NCBI GenBank assembly: GCA_910587085.1
Contig: CAJUMC010000008.1
Location: 20,608 to 84,607, forward strand
Reading direction: 5' to 3'
DNA: 64,000 nt
DNA from: an uncultured Lachnospiraceae bacterium
Lineage (GTDB): Bacteria; Bacillota; Clostridia; Lachnospirales; Lachnospiraceae
Shown: one piece after another, positions 50,789 through 59,589 of the stretch
How positions within the stretch are numbered: position 1 is the stretch's first letter
How the letters are laid out: every line of letters starts with the position of its first letter
The notes under the pieces: generated by a model
Seen by the model: the letters and a program-made list of their open reading frames with translations, nothing else
What the model was told of the DNA's origin: nothing
The model's database searches: none
Translations under genes and position numbers: made by a program

Positions 50789-52264
50789 TTATTTTTGCAG
50801 CATTCCCGGCCCGGCTTCCCCCTCGAATTCCGTTTCGTAATCAACCGGCATAAGGCTGTCCGCATCATAGATAAAATGAATCCGGAATATCTGCAACTTA
50901 TCCCCTTTCAATCTGGCTGTGCGGTGAACAGGCTCTCCTGCTCCGCTCCCGGAAGTCCGGCTGCCTCTGATGTCCGCGCCGGCTCTGCCTGTTTCCCCAT
51001 CGGGAACTGTGCCGGCCGGCGCAGCTTCGCCGCACGGATGCCAGTAGCTCTCCCACGTACTTCCGCTGTCCGCCTGCGGCCACACCATGGAAAGTACTCC
51101 GTTCTCCCCCTTCAGAATGCCGCCCAGAGCCGTCGGCATGCCGTTGCTGACCGTTTCTGTGCAGAACAGAAAGTACGGGACGCCGTCCGAAACCGTGGCA
51201 GCCGCCTGGGAACAGGCTCCTGGATATGTAAGGCACTGTGTGATCTGCCCGCTGCTTATGTCCAGGCTCCCGATGTACAGCGCACCAGCATCCATGCCGC
51301 ATTTTTTAATAATAAAATATGCTTCGTCAGACGAAGCCGGCACTCCTTCCACCGGCCTGCTTTCCTGCTTTTCTCCGGCCGGCTTCGGGCTCAGATATAT
51401 TTCCGCTGCCGCCCCCTCATAACCGGCATAAAAATACAGCGGCTCGGACAGTGCTCCTGTTTCATCCAGATCATAAAGCATGGAAATCAGCTCCGGGCCG
51501 GGGAGAATGCCCGCGCCCTCCGGCGTGCTTTTCTCCAGCCATTCGGAAACGGAAATCTGCTGCTGATCCGTCCACCCATATTCCGGTACAAAATCCGTGT
51601 AGCTGTCCCGCGCCGCAAGCTCCCGATTCTGCAGAAGCGTTTCAAAAGCGCCCTCGCGGCTGTCCCGCAAAAATACACAAACCGTGCCATCGCCGCTGAA
51701 TTCCGCTTTGCGATCCTTCCAGTAAAGGTAAGGGTTTTCAGCTTCCGAAGCGTTAAAGACCCTGTAGATCGCATCCTCCTCGCAGCACAGCCATTTCATG
51801 GAATAATCTTCCCAGCCGGCGAAGGAGCTTTCGTATATAATTCCTGCATACAGCTTTGCGCCCTCCCCGTAAAAGCACAGCTGCGAAACGCCTCTTTCCC
51901 GGATGGGCTGTCCAATCAGTGTCTTATCCGCGCGGCGGATAAAAACCAGATATTGCTCGGCCCGCATGGAATGATCCGACCTAACGCAATATTCTCCGGC
52001 CGGCTGCGGCACGGCCCCGGATACCAGAAGAGCCGCCGTGATGCTCTCCGTTTCCTTTGTCATGGAAACAACCCATTCTTCCTCCATGCGGCCTGTCTGT
52101 GAGAGAAAAAGACGAATAATATCATCCGATGAAACAAATGTATCACCAGAATGCCCTGTGACAACATTCTTCTCTTCCTCCGGCCGGTTTTCCCGCCTGC
52201 TGCACCCGCCGCAGACAGATGCCAGAAAGAGGATGCCCGCTGTAAAAATATATCTTCGAAACAT
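50789..52264 (-). CDS. Putative lipoprotein of unknown function
   Basis: Start MFRRYIFTAGILFLASVCGG at 52264 (GGAGG five bases upstream); 491 residues. An N-terminal hydrophobic segment ends in CGGC, a poor but possible lipobox, followed by a charged linker (SRRENRPEEEK). The rest is a mixed alpha/beta extracellular protein with no family I recognise; segments such as YLVFIRRADKTLIGQPIRE, YAGIIYESSFAGWED and ALYIGSLDISSGQITQCLTY suggest a beta-propeller-like or TolB-like fold, weakly. Downstream of nothing in the same direction; upstream end of a minus-strand group that ends before the flagellar promoter. Confidence 0.7.
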   Translation of the reverse strand: MFRRYIFTAGILFLASVCGGCSRRENRPEEEKNVVTGHSGDTFVSSDDIIRLFLSQTGRMEEEWVVSMTKETESITAALLVSGAVPQPAGEYCVRSDHSMRAEQYLVFIRRADKTLIGQPIRERGVSQLCFYGEGAKLYAGIIYESSFAGWEDYSMKWLCCEEDAIYRVFNASEAENPYLYWKDRKAEFSGDGTVCVFLRDSREGAFETLLQNRELAARDSYTDFVPEYGWTDQQQISVSEWLEKSTPEGAGILPGPELISMLYDLDETGALSEPLYFYAGYEGAAAEIYLSPKPAGEKQESRPVEGVPASSDEAYFIIKKCGMDAGALYIGSLDISSGQITQCLTYPGACSQAAATVSDGVPYFLFCTETVSNGMPTALGGILKGENGVLSMVWPQADSGSTWESYWHPCGEAAPAGTVPDGETGRAGADIRGSRTSGSGAGEPVHRTARLKGDKLQIFRIHFIYDADSLMPVDYETEFEGEAGPGMLQK

Positions 52265-52423
52265 AATGCCTCCATAACTATTGTAAATCAAACCTGTCCC
52301 AACAGCGTATCGATTCCCTGCGCTAATGACATAACATATTCCTGAGCATAACGTGGTCGTCAGCCTTTGCAGGGTTTTGTATGTATTTTATGTCTATGAG
52401 ATACAGGTTCAGCCGCTTCTGTT

Positions 52424-52630
52424 CTATAGCCATCCTTTCGTCCAAAAAGCCACCGGCAGTTTTCCCTTATAGTAAGGATTGAGGCTGCGCCGTAACGCAG
52501 CCTCGAATTGTTTCCATTTCCGGTAGGACTCACTGCTTTTTACAGGAGCCTGCGCCCCATACGATAAGCTGCGCTTATCCCTAGTTAATTTATAGCAAAA
52601 ATCGGAATCTATGTCAAGAAAATCTTTCAT
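52424..52630. repeat. Intergenic hairpin element, likely a dispersed repeat
   Basis: A perfect 9-base stem GAGGCTGCG/CGCAGCCTC with a six-base loop (about 52481-52504) sits in a 200-base block whose minus-strand frame reads KWKQFEAALRRSLNPYYKGK and PVAFWTKGWL. I recall this peptide string as a recurring spurious ORF of intergenic repeats in Lachnospiraceae, so I treat the 68-codon frame as non-coding. The rest of 52265-52684 shows nothing else I can support. Confidence 0.5.
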
Positions 52631-52684
52631 GCTGCGGTATCCAGGTTTTTACGCCGTCAGTTTCCATATTTCTCAAAACTTTCA

Positions 52685-52713
52685 TTGATTCGCAGAGCTG
52701 CCGGCGGTATAAT
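52685..52713 (+). promoter_or_regulatory. Promoter of the zeta-like kinase gene
   Basis: TTGATT (52685-52690), 17-base spacer, TATAAT (52708-52713); leader of about 150 bases. Confidence 0.72.
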
Positions 52714-52870
52714 AGAATTGTCTGTGCAGGAATAAAAATCTCCGCTGCGAAGCATTCGGCGGGAGCGCGGGTAAGCGTCCGCATTCTGCCAGTGCGGCAG
52801 TTTCAAAGCCGCTTCAGGAAAAGCTGATGAATCGCATTTCCCTTATCTCAAAATCGGAGGACTTTACTTA

Positions 52871-53440
52871 ATGGACGGGACGAAAAAAACATATACCATT
52901 TTCGGCGGTGTAAACGGCGCAGGGAAATCCACCTTTTACGAAGGCTACCCGATGCGCGGAAAAGAAGCAAGAATTAATTCCGATGAAATTCTGCGCGACA
53001 GCGGCGGCGACTGGAGAAGCTTTGCAGATCAGTCTTCTGCCATGCGCGAGGCCATAAAAAGGCTGAAGCAATCCATGGATGGAGGAGTTTCCTTCAATCA
53101 GGAAACAACACTGACCGGCAGCAGCATCCTCCGCGGCATCCGCATCGCAAAGGATCTCGGCTATTATATCCGGCTGTATTATATCGGCCTGGAAAGCGCC
53201 GAGCTGGCAATTGCCCGGGTGGCGCACCGGGTAGCACACGGCGGACACGGCGTGAGCGAGGAAGATATCCGGAGAAGATATGCCGGCTCGCTGGAGAATC
53301 TGAAAAAAGCAATTCCGCTTTGCCATTCTGTAGAGATATACGACAACTCGGTGCATTTTACTTCGGTCTGCACCTTTGAAAACGGCCGGCTTATTCAGGG
53401 AAGCCCGCAGAACTGCAGCTGGCTGAAAAACATCCTGTAA
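52871..53440 (+). CDS. Zeta-toxin-like P-loop kinase, orphan
   Basis: The 189-residue protein has Walker A GGVNGAGKST at 12-21, INSDEILRDSGGDW (the Asp region used for the acceptor in zeta kinases), a conserved NQETTLTGSSI motif, and a lid RVAHRVAHGGHGVSEEDIRR followed by YAGSLENLKKAI. This is the layout of the short zeta/COG4185 family. Classical zeta toxins phosphorylate UDP-GlcNAc and are held by an epsilon antitoxin; no antitoxin gene is next to this one, so a chromosomal housekeeping or defence role is equally possible. GGAGG lies twelve bases before the ATG, a little far. Confidence 0.8.
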   Translation: MDGTKKTYTIFGGVNGAGKSTFYEGYPMRGKEARINSDEILRDSGGDWRSFADQSSAMREAIKRLKQSMDGGVSFNQETTLTGSSILRGIRIAKDLGYYIRLYYIGLESAELAIARVAHRVAHGGHGVSEEDIRRRYAGSLENLKKAIPLCHSVEIYDNSVHFTSVCTFENGRLIQGSPQNCSWLKNIL

Positions 53441-53467
53441 AGCCCCGAAACTTCTTCCCCTGCGCAT

Positions 53468-53498
53468 ACCTGCAAAAAACCTTGCTCTGCAGGTTTTT
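53468..53498 (+). terminator. Putative terminator after the zeta-like gene
   Basis: ACCTGCA (53468-53474) pairs with TGCAGGT (53488-53494) and is followed by TTTTAC; an alternative AAAAACC/GGTTTTT pairing overlaps. Modest stability. Confidence 0.45.
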
Positions 53499-53689
53499 AC
53501 AAAAGCAGAGCGCCTGCATCCGCCGCTTTTCCCTGCGATGGACAGGGCAGCGAAAAATAATTTGTCTTTTCCGACGGCTTTGCAGGTATCTGCCGGGAGC
53601 GCCGCATAAAATCTAAACAAGGAATACAAAACCGGAACTGCAGGACTGTCGCAGACGTTCCTGCGGTACAAAGAAAGGGGTACAATCTT

Positions 53690-55513
53690 ATGAAGCAATG
53701 GTTCAAGCCGGGAGCGCTGCAGTGCGAAATCCGCAGAGGCGTCCGCGGTATCGGCAAGCGTGCGGCTGCCCTGCTGCTCGCCGTAAGCATGACGGCTGCA
53801 CTCTTGAGCGGCTGCGGCCGCAGTTCTGAGCAGGGCGGACAGACGGAGGTCTCCGGACAGACCTTCGAAGAATTTATCGACGAACTGTGGCGCAGCAATA
53901 TCACCTCCGATACGCTCTCCCTGCACTATTCCCTGGCGCACCCGGAAAATTACAATATCTCTCTGGAAGAAGTTACACTCGGCCGCTACAGCCAGGGGGA
54001 ATCCGCCGCCTCCCTCGCGGAAAACGAGGAGTGCATCCGGCAGCTGAAGGCTTATGATTACAAGGCTCTGAGCAAAGAAGATCAGCTGATCTACGACTGC
54101 ACCCTGCAGGCGCTGGAGGCCAACAGCCGGCTGATCGGCTTCCCGTACTACGCCGAACCGCTCGGCCCGGTTACAGGGCTGCAGGCCGAGATGCCGATCC
54201 TCCTGGCGGAATATCGTTTTTACGACCGCGGCGATATCGACACTTACCTCGAACTGCTGAAATGCCTGCCGGACTATTTTTCGGATATTGCCGTTTACGA
54301 GCAGGAAAAATCCGCCGCAGGCCTGTTCATGTCCGACGAAACCGCGGATAAAATAATTGATCAGTGCAAAACCTTTATCGCGCATCCGGAAGAAAATCTG
54401 CTGATTGAGCATTTTAACTCTGCTGTTGCCGCATTTGACGGGCTGACCACCGACGAAATCACGCTCTATCAGGAGCAGAACCGCGAGGCTGTGCTGGAGT
54501 ACGTGATCCCCGCCTACGAGCTGCTGATCGAGGCTCTGAGCGGCCTGAAGGGAACATCCGTCAACACAAAAGGACTGAGCGGCCTGCCGGACGGCGCCGC
54601 CTATTTCGAAACGCTTGCGCAGTATGAAACCGGCTCCTCCATGACCATCCGTCAGATGAAGCGCCGTCTGACCTCCGCCGTAAAATCCGCCCTTGTCAGC
54701 ATGAGCGCGGCGCAGCTGACCAACCCGGACATTTATGACCAGTACTTGAACGCTGTCTATCCGACCTCCGATCCGACAAAGGGGCTGGAGCTCCTGAAGG
54801 AAGCTATGAAAGAGGACTTTCCTTCGCTGGAGGATGTCGATTATTCGGTAAAATATGTGCATGAATCCCTGCGGGAATACCTGAGTCCGGCCATGTATCT
54901 GATCCCGCCGTTTGACGACCGCACCAACAATAATATTTACATCAACCGTAGTCCCGAGTCCACGGCGGACGATATTTACACCACACTGGCGCATGAAGGA
55001 TACCCGGGACACCTGTACCAGAATGTCTACTATCTGAGCACCTCCCCGGATCCGATCCGGCACCTGCTGCGCACGCGGGGCTACACGGAAGGCTGGGGTA
55101 CCTATGCGGAGCTCTACGGCTATCAGCTGGCAGGCTTTGACGACGATCTTGCCGCCTTCCTTCAGAATAACCTGATCGCCATTCTCTGCCTGTACGGGCT
55201 GAGCGAAATCGGTGTCCACTCGGAAGGCTGGGGCCTGGATGAAACCGTAGATTTCTGGACGAATTACGGCATCGAGGAAAATACTGCGGCCGGCATCTAT
55301 CAGGATCTCGTCGCGGAGCCGGGCGTCTATCTGCCGTATTGCATAGGCTATCTTGAGTTTGCCGACCTGCGCAAAAAGGCACAGGATTCGCTGGGAAATG
55401 ATTTTTCGTTCCGGGAATTCCACACCTTCCTGCTCCGGATCGGTCCCGCACCGTTTGATATCATTGAAAAGCACATGGATCAATGGCTGGAGAACGGCGG
55501 CAAAAACGCTTGA
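53690..55513 (+). CDS. DUF885-family lipoprotein, HEGYPGH metallopeptidase-like
   Basis: The 607-residue protein has a signal (basic stretch, then AAALLLAVSMTAALLSGCG) with lipobox LSGC, so it is a lipoprotein anchored outside the membrane. The mature part is helical and matches DUF885 proteins, which carry a zinc-peptidase-like motif; here it is LAHEGYPGHLYQN, with RGYTEGWGTYAELYGY providing the downstream Glu. It may be a peptidase of the wall or outside peptides; activity is not established for most of the family. It has AAAGGGG upstream and lies 72 bases before the Dlt-like operon in the same direction, so they may be linked. Confidence 0.88.
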   Translation: MKQWFKPGALQCEIRRGVRGIGKRAAALLLAVSMTAALLSGCGRSSEQGGQTEVSGQTFEEFIDELWRSNITSDTLSLHYSLAHPENYNISLEEVTLGRYSQGESAASLAENEECIRQLKAYDYKALSKEDQLIYDCTLQALEANSRLIGFPYYAEPLGPVTGLQAEMPILLAEYRFYDRGDIDTYLELLKCLPDYFSDIAVYEQEKSAAGLFMSDETADKIIDQCKTFIAHPEENLLIEHFNSAVAAFDGLTTDEITLYQEQNREAVLEYVIPAYELLIEALSGLKGTSVNTKGLSGLPDGAAYFETLAQYETGSSMTIRQMKRRLTSAVKSALVSMSAAQLTNPDIYDQYLNAVYPTSDPTKGLELLKEAMKEDFPSLEDVDYSVKYVHESLREYLSPAMYLIPPFDDRTNNNIYINRSPESTADDIYTTLAHEGYPGHLYQNVYYLSTSPDPIRHLLRTRGYTEGWGTYAELYGYQLAGFDDDLAAFLQNNLIAILCLYGLSEIGVHSEGWGLDETVDFWTNYGIEENTAAGIYQDLVAEPGVYLPYCIGYLEFADLRKKAQDSLGNDFSFREFHTFLLRIGPAPFDIIEKHMDQWLENGGKNA

Positions 55514-55585
55514 ATAATTCTGACGATTCTGCTACATTATGATAAGCAGAAGAAAATACCATCCGCTTAAAGGAGCCAGTTTGTC

Positions 55586-57160
55586 ATGACTTACAATTCC
55601 CTTCCGTTCGTCGCGTTTTTCGCGTGCTTTGCCGCGCTCTATCTGGTTATGCCCGGAATCCGTCTGCGGCAGGCCGTTATCCTGCTCGGAAGCCTTGCAT
55701 TTTACCTGTTTGCGGGCAGCCCGCATGCGCTGATCATGATCGCGGCCGTCTCCGCTGTCGTCTACGCTGCTTCCCGGGCAATCGACCGCGTTTATGCGGG
55801 GTACGAATCGGAGAAGGAGGGGCTGACGCCGAAGGAGGCGGCCGCGCTGTTCGCAGGCTATAAAAAGCGCGGCAGGAAAATACTTGTGCCGGCGCTCCTG
55901 CTGATTGCCGGAAGCCTTGTCTATGTCAAGACGGCGCGGCTGCTCGGCTTCACGCAGGTAAAATCAATTCCGGATCTGCTTTCCTTCCGAACCTACCTCG
56001 TTCCGCTCGGCATTTCGTACTACACCTTTTCCTCGGTCGGATATCTTCTGGATATCTACTGGAAAAAAGCGAAATGCGAGCGGAACTGGCTGAGACTGCT
56101 TCTTTGCATGACCTTTTTCCCGCATATCGTGCAGGGCCCGATCAGCCGCTACGACCGGCTGTTAAAGCAGCTTGACCGGCTTCCCGGCTTCTCCTACGAG
56201 CGCGTCTGCTTCGGCCTTCAGCGCATGCTGTGGGGCTATTTCAAAAAAATTGCAGTTGCCGACCGGATCGCTCTGTTCACCTCGACGGTTTTTGCTGATA
56301 TCGAAAGCTATGCTGGCATGGAAATCCTGATTGCCGTCATGCTTTGTGCCGTCGAGCTATACGCGGATTTTTCGGGGTGCATGGATATCGTGCTGGGCGC
56401 GGCTCAGCTGATGGGCATCACACTCGAAGAAAATTTCAAACAGCCGTTTTTCTCCCGCAGTGCGGCGGAGTTCTGGCGGCGCTGGCACATTACACTCGGC
56501 GCGTGGTTTAAGGATTACATTTACATGCCGATTGCCATGAGCCCGCGTTTTATGAAAACTTCGGTCAATCTGCGGAAAAAGCACGGCAACCGCGCCGGAC
56601 AGATTTTCTCTGCCGCCGTACCGCTCGCCGTCGTCTGGCTGCTGACCGGGCTCTGGCACGGCACCGGCCCTGACTATATTGTGTGGGGCTGCTACTGGGG
56701 AGTCATCATTATTCTCGGCACCATCCTGGCACCGGAGTTCAAAAAGCTTGCGGAACGGCTCCGCATCGACACGGAAAGCTTCGGCTGGCGGCTGTTTCAG
56801 ATGACGCGTACCTTTGCGCTTTTCTGCATCGGGCGCATGCTGACCGTCACCGGATCACTCACCGGTTTCGCCGCCCTTGTCCACGGGCTGTTCCGGAACC
56901 CGAAACTCTGGGTTCTTTTTAACGGCAGCCTTTACAAGCATGGGCTGAATCAGAAAAATTTCTACGTGGTTCTGTTCGGCATACTGCTGATCTGGACAGC
57001 GGACATGCTACAGGCTCGCATCCGAATCCGCGAGAACCTGGCGGCGCAGCCGATTGTGCTGCGATGGCTGGTCTATTATGCCGCGGTTCTGCTCGTGCTG
57101 GTTTTCGGCAAATACGGCTCCGCGTTCAACGCGAGTGATTTTATCTACGGCGGGTTTTAA
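55586..57160 (+). CDS. DltB-like MBOAT acyltransferase
   Basis: The 524-residue polytopic protein (about ten TM helices) belongs to the MBOAT family of DltB/AlgI/PatA type. Motifs: FFPHIVQGPISRYD, RMLWGYFKKIAVADRI, LYADFSGCMDIVLGAAQLMG, FWRRWHITLGAWFKDYIYMP (His301) and the catalytic LTGLWHGTGPDY (His358). In D-alanylation and alginate/peptidoglycan acetylation these proteins move an acyl group from a cytoplasmic carrier across the membrane. AAAGGAG upstream of the ATG. First gene of a four-gene operon with a carrier protein, an adenylation-nitroreductase fusion and an SGNH protein. Confidence 0.93.
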   Translation: MTYNSLPFVAFFACFAALYLVMPGIRLRQAVILLGSLAFYLFAGSPHALIMIAAVSAVVYAASRAIDRVYAGYESEKEGLTPKEAAALFAGYKKRGRKILVPALLLIAGSLVYVKTARLLGFTQVKSIPDLLSFRTYLVPLGISYYTFSSVGYLLDIYWKKAKCERNWLRLLLCMTFFPHIVQGPISRYDRLLKQLDRLPGFSYERVCFGLQRMLWGYFKKIAVADRIALFTSTVFADIESYAGMEILIAVMLCAVELYADFSGCMDIVLGAAQLMGITLEENFKQPFFSRSAAEFWRRWHITLGAWFKDYIYMPIAMSPRFMKTSVNLRKKHGNRAGQIFSAAVPLAVVWLLTGLWHGTGPDYIVWGCYWGVIIILGTILAPEFKKLAERLRIDTESFGWRLFQMTRTFALFCIGRMLTVTGSLTGFAALVHGLFRNPKLWVLFNGSLYKHGLNQKNFYVVLFGILLIWTADMLQARIRIRENLAAQPIVLRWLVYYAAVLLVLVFGKYGSAFNASDFIYGGF

Positions 57161-57237
57161 GGGCCGGCTCCGGCTTCAGAAATCCAACGAAACCCAGAAA
57201 CAAAGAAACCAAGAAAAAGGAAAAGAGGTAAGAAATC

Positions 57238-57462
57238 ATGAGAGAAAAAGTAAAGCAGGTATTGACGGAAAATTACCCGGAGATTGACTTTGAAAGCTCT
57301 GCGGAGCTGGTGGACGACGGAATTCTGGATTCTCTGACCATGGTCGGAATCATCTCCGCTCTGTCCATGGAATTCGGCGTAGTGCTCCCTTATGAGGATA
57401 TCGTGCCAGAAAATTTTAATTCCATCGACGCCATGGTGGAGCTCCTGGAAAAATTCATGTAA
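57238..57462 (+). CDS. Acyl carrier protein, DltC-like
   Basis: This 74-residue acidic helical protein has the phosphopantetheine site GILDSLTMVGII with Ser32, and is the size of DltC. It would carry the acyl group made by the following ligase as a thioester and give it to the MBOAT protein. RBS AAAAGAGGTAAG. It lies 78 bases after the MBOAT gene and 43 before the ligase. Confidence 0.93.
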   Translation: MREKVKQVLTENYPEIDFESSAELVDDGILDSLTMVGIISALSMEFGVVLPYEDIVPENFNSIDAMVELLEKFM

Positions 57463-57504
57463 TCGCCCCGGCCGGGCATTCACAGCGTGGAGGCTGAATG
57501 AATC

Positions 57505-59589
57505 ATGTTTGATACACTGGTAAACCGTATTTTCAAGCTTGCCGGGACACAGCCGGACAAACTTGCCGTCGCGTTCAAAAAGGAACGCTTAAGCTACCGC
57601 GAACTGGCGGAAAAAATCCGTTCCGCCGGCAGACAGCTGGCAGACATGGGCGTTTGCCGCGGAGAGCGGGTTCTGTTCACCGCGCTTTCCCGTCCGGAAA
57701 CGGTGGCCGCCTATCTCGGCATCCAGTACGCCGGCGCAGTCGCCGTTTTTGTCGATAAAAACAGCACGCCGGAAAATTCCGCCATGGTATACGAGGATGC
57801 GGAAGCTGTCCTGTTCCTGACGGACAAGCCGATGAAGGGCTATGAGGAACGTCTTCGGCTCGCATCGCTGAAGCAGCTTTACGCGTCCTCCGAGAACACG
57901 GAAACCGGAGGTCAGACAGAGGAGGCCGCCGGCTTCCTGCTCCCTGAACCCGGCCCGGAATACCGGATGCCGCAGGAAAACGACACGGCGGAGCTTCTGT
58001 TCACAACAGGCACAACCGGACGGCCAAAGGGCGTAATACTCACCTACCGGTCGGTTTACGCCATTTTATCCAACACCATCGAGGGCATCGGAATCCGACC
58101 GGACGAACGGCTGCTCCTCCCTCTCCCGCTCAATCACTCCTTTGCGCTGCGCGTACTGCGCGCTGTGCTGTATGCGGGCGCTTCCGTTATTCTTCAGAAC
58201 GGTTTTGCCTTCGCAAAGGAAATTGAAAACAACCAGGCGGAATTCGACTGCACCGCTCTCGCGGCGGTGCCAGCCTCAATGGAAATTCTGCGCGGCCAGA
58301 TGCAGGATCAGTTCATCCCGGTAATGAGCCGGTTCCGCTATATTGAGATCGGTGCGGGCAGTCTGACCGCGGAGCAGCGAAAGCGCCTGACAAAGCAGCT
58401 TCCCGGCACCACCATCTTCAATACTTGGGGCTCGTCCGAAACGGGCGGCGCACTGTTTACAAACGTGAGCGAGGTGGCCTCGCACCCGAAGCGGGTCGGT
58501 GCAGTCGGAAAGCCGCTGCCCCATGTGCAGCTCAGGGTGCTCGACGAAAACGGCCGGGAAATGAGGAGCGACGCGGAGCACCCGGGACGCATGGCGCTGA
58601 AGGGCGATATGCAGATGGCAGGCTACTGGCGCCGGGACGAGCTGACCGCGGCCACTCTGAAGGACGGCTGGCTGCTCACCAGCGATATGGTATACACGGA
58701 CGACGACGGCTATGTCTACATGCTGGGGCGGGCGGATGACATCATTAATGTCGGCGGCGAAAAGGTTTCGCCGGTGGAGGTCGAAAATATTGCCGGCGAA
58801 TTTGAACCGGTCCGCGAATGTGCCTGTATCGGCGTACCGGATCCGAACGGCGTGCTTGGCCAGGTTCCTGTGCTCTTCATCGCTGCGCGGGACGCAGGCT
58901 TTACCGAAGCCGGGCTGCAGTCCTTCCTCGCGCCGCGCATGGAGCGCTACAAGCTGCCGCAGCACTATGTCCTGCTCCCGGAGCTGCCGCGCAACCGCAT
59001 GGGCAAGCTGGATCGGAGGCAGCTTCGGGAAATCTGGGAAAAACAGGGTGAAGATGACGGGATGAACCCGGTGATGCAGGCCATTCTGACGCGCCGCAGC
59101 AACCGGAAGTTTCTTCCGGAACCGATTCCGAAGGAGCTTCTGGATCGCATTCTGATGGCAGGCTATCATGCACCGACAGGGCATAATATGCAGACCTGGC
59201 GTTTTACCGTGCTCCGCACCCAGGAAAAAATCGCTGCTTTAAAGGATGCCGTAACAGCCGCCGCCGCGGAAAACAAGGTGCATTTCTACGGCTTTAATGC
59301 CCCTCCGTGCGTAGTGCTTATCTCCAATGACAGGCGCAATGCTGACGGCTGCCAGGATTCCTGCTGCGCGGCGGAAAACATTTTCCTCGCGGCGCATTCC
59401 TACGGGATCGCCTCCTCCTGGAACAACGCTCTGATGACCCTCTGCGACTGCGGGCCGATCCGCGCGCTGCTCACCGGATACGGCATTCCGGCGGAGCACC
59501 GCGTCTGGTGCATGGCGCTCCTGGGCTATCCGGCGGCGGAAGCCATAGGGCCGGCAAGAAAAAAGGACGTGGTACACTATGCTGACTGA
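57505..59589 (+). CDS. Adenylation (AMP-ligase) domain fused to nitroreductase domain
   Basis: 694 residues. Residues 1-515 are an ANL-superfamily ligase with all core motifs: A3 LLFTTGTTGRPKGVIL (164-179), A5 NTWGSSETGGA (306-316), A7 LLTSDMVY (390-397), A8 GYVYMLGRADDIINVGGEK (402-420) and the A10 lysine K501 in RNRMGKLDR. The pocket is not obviously that of DltA, so the acid activated is unknown. Residues 520-694 are a complete nitroreductase-fold flavoprotein: LTRRSNRKFL, YHAPTGHNMQTWRF, CCAAENIFLAAHSYGIAS, MALLGYP. This domain binds FMN and could oxidise or reduce the carrier-bound acyl group, as such domains do in thiazole-forming synthetases. No stop or good internal start separates them. 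Stop overlaps the next start by 11 bases. Confidence 0.92.
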   Translation: MFDTLVNRIFKLAGTQPDKLAVAFKKERLSYRELAEKIRSAGRQLADMGVCRGERVLFTALSRPETVAAYLGIQYAGAVAVFVDKNSTPENSAMVYEDAEAVLFLTDKPMKGYEERLRLASLKQLYASSENTETGGQTEEAAGFLLPEPGPEYRMPQENDTAELLFTTGTTGRPKGVILTYRSVYAILSNTIEGIGIRPDERLLLPLPLNHSFALRVLRAVLYAGASVILQNGFAFAKEIENNQAEFDCTALAAVPASMEILRGQMQDQFIPVMSRFRYIEIGAGSLTAEQRKRLTKQLPGTTIFNTWGSSETGGALFTNVSEVASHPKRVGAVGKPLPHVQLRVLDENGREMRSDAEHPGRMALKGDMQMAGYWRRDELTAATLKDGWLLTSDMVYTDDDGYVYMLGRADDIINVGGEKVSPVEVENIAGEFEPVRECACIGVPDPNGVLGQVPVLFIAARDAGFTEAGLQSFLAPRMERYKLPQHYVLLPELPRNRMGKLDRRQLREIWEKQGEDDGMNPVMQAILTRRSNRKFLPEPIPKELLDRILMAGYHAPTGHNMQTWRFTVLRTQEKIAALKDAVTAAAAENKVHFYGFNAPPCVVLISNDRRNADGCQDSCCAAENIFLAAHSYGIASSWNNALMTLCDCGPIRALLTGYGIPAEHRVWCMALLGYPAAEAIGPARKKDVVHYAD

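Noticed and set aside
48504..52102. Two plus-strand frames of about 600-640 codons opposite the FliK-like gene and the lipoprotein
   Set aside because: Low-complexity Pro/Arg/Ser peptides mirroring minus-strand genes with good starts and a SigD-type promoter.
52868..55483. 871-codon minus-strand frame covering the zeta-like and DUF885 genes
   Set aside because: It is antisense to two genes with recognisable motifs and runs through the gap between them; long stop-free antisense frames are common at this base composition.
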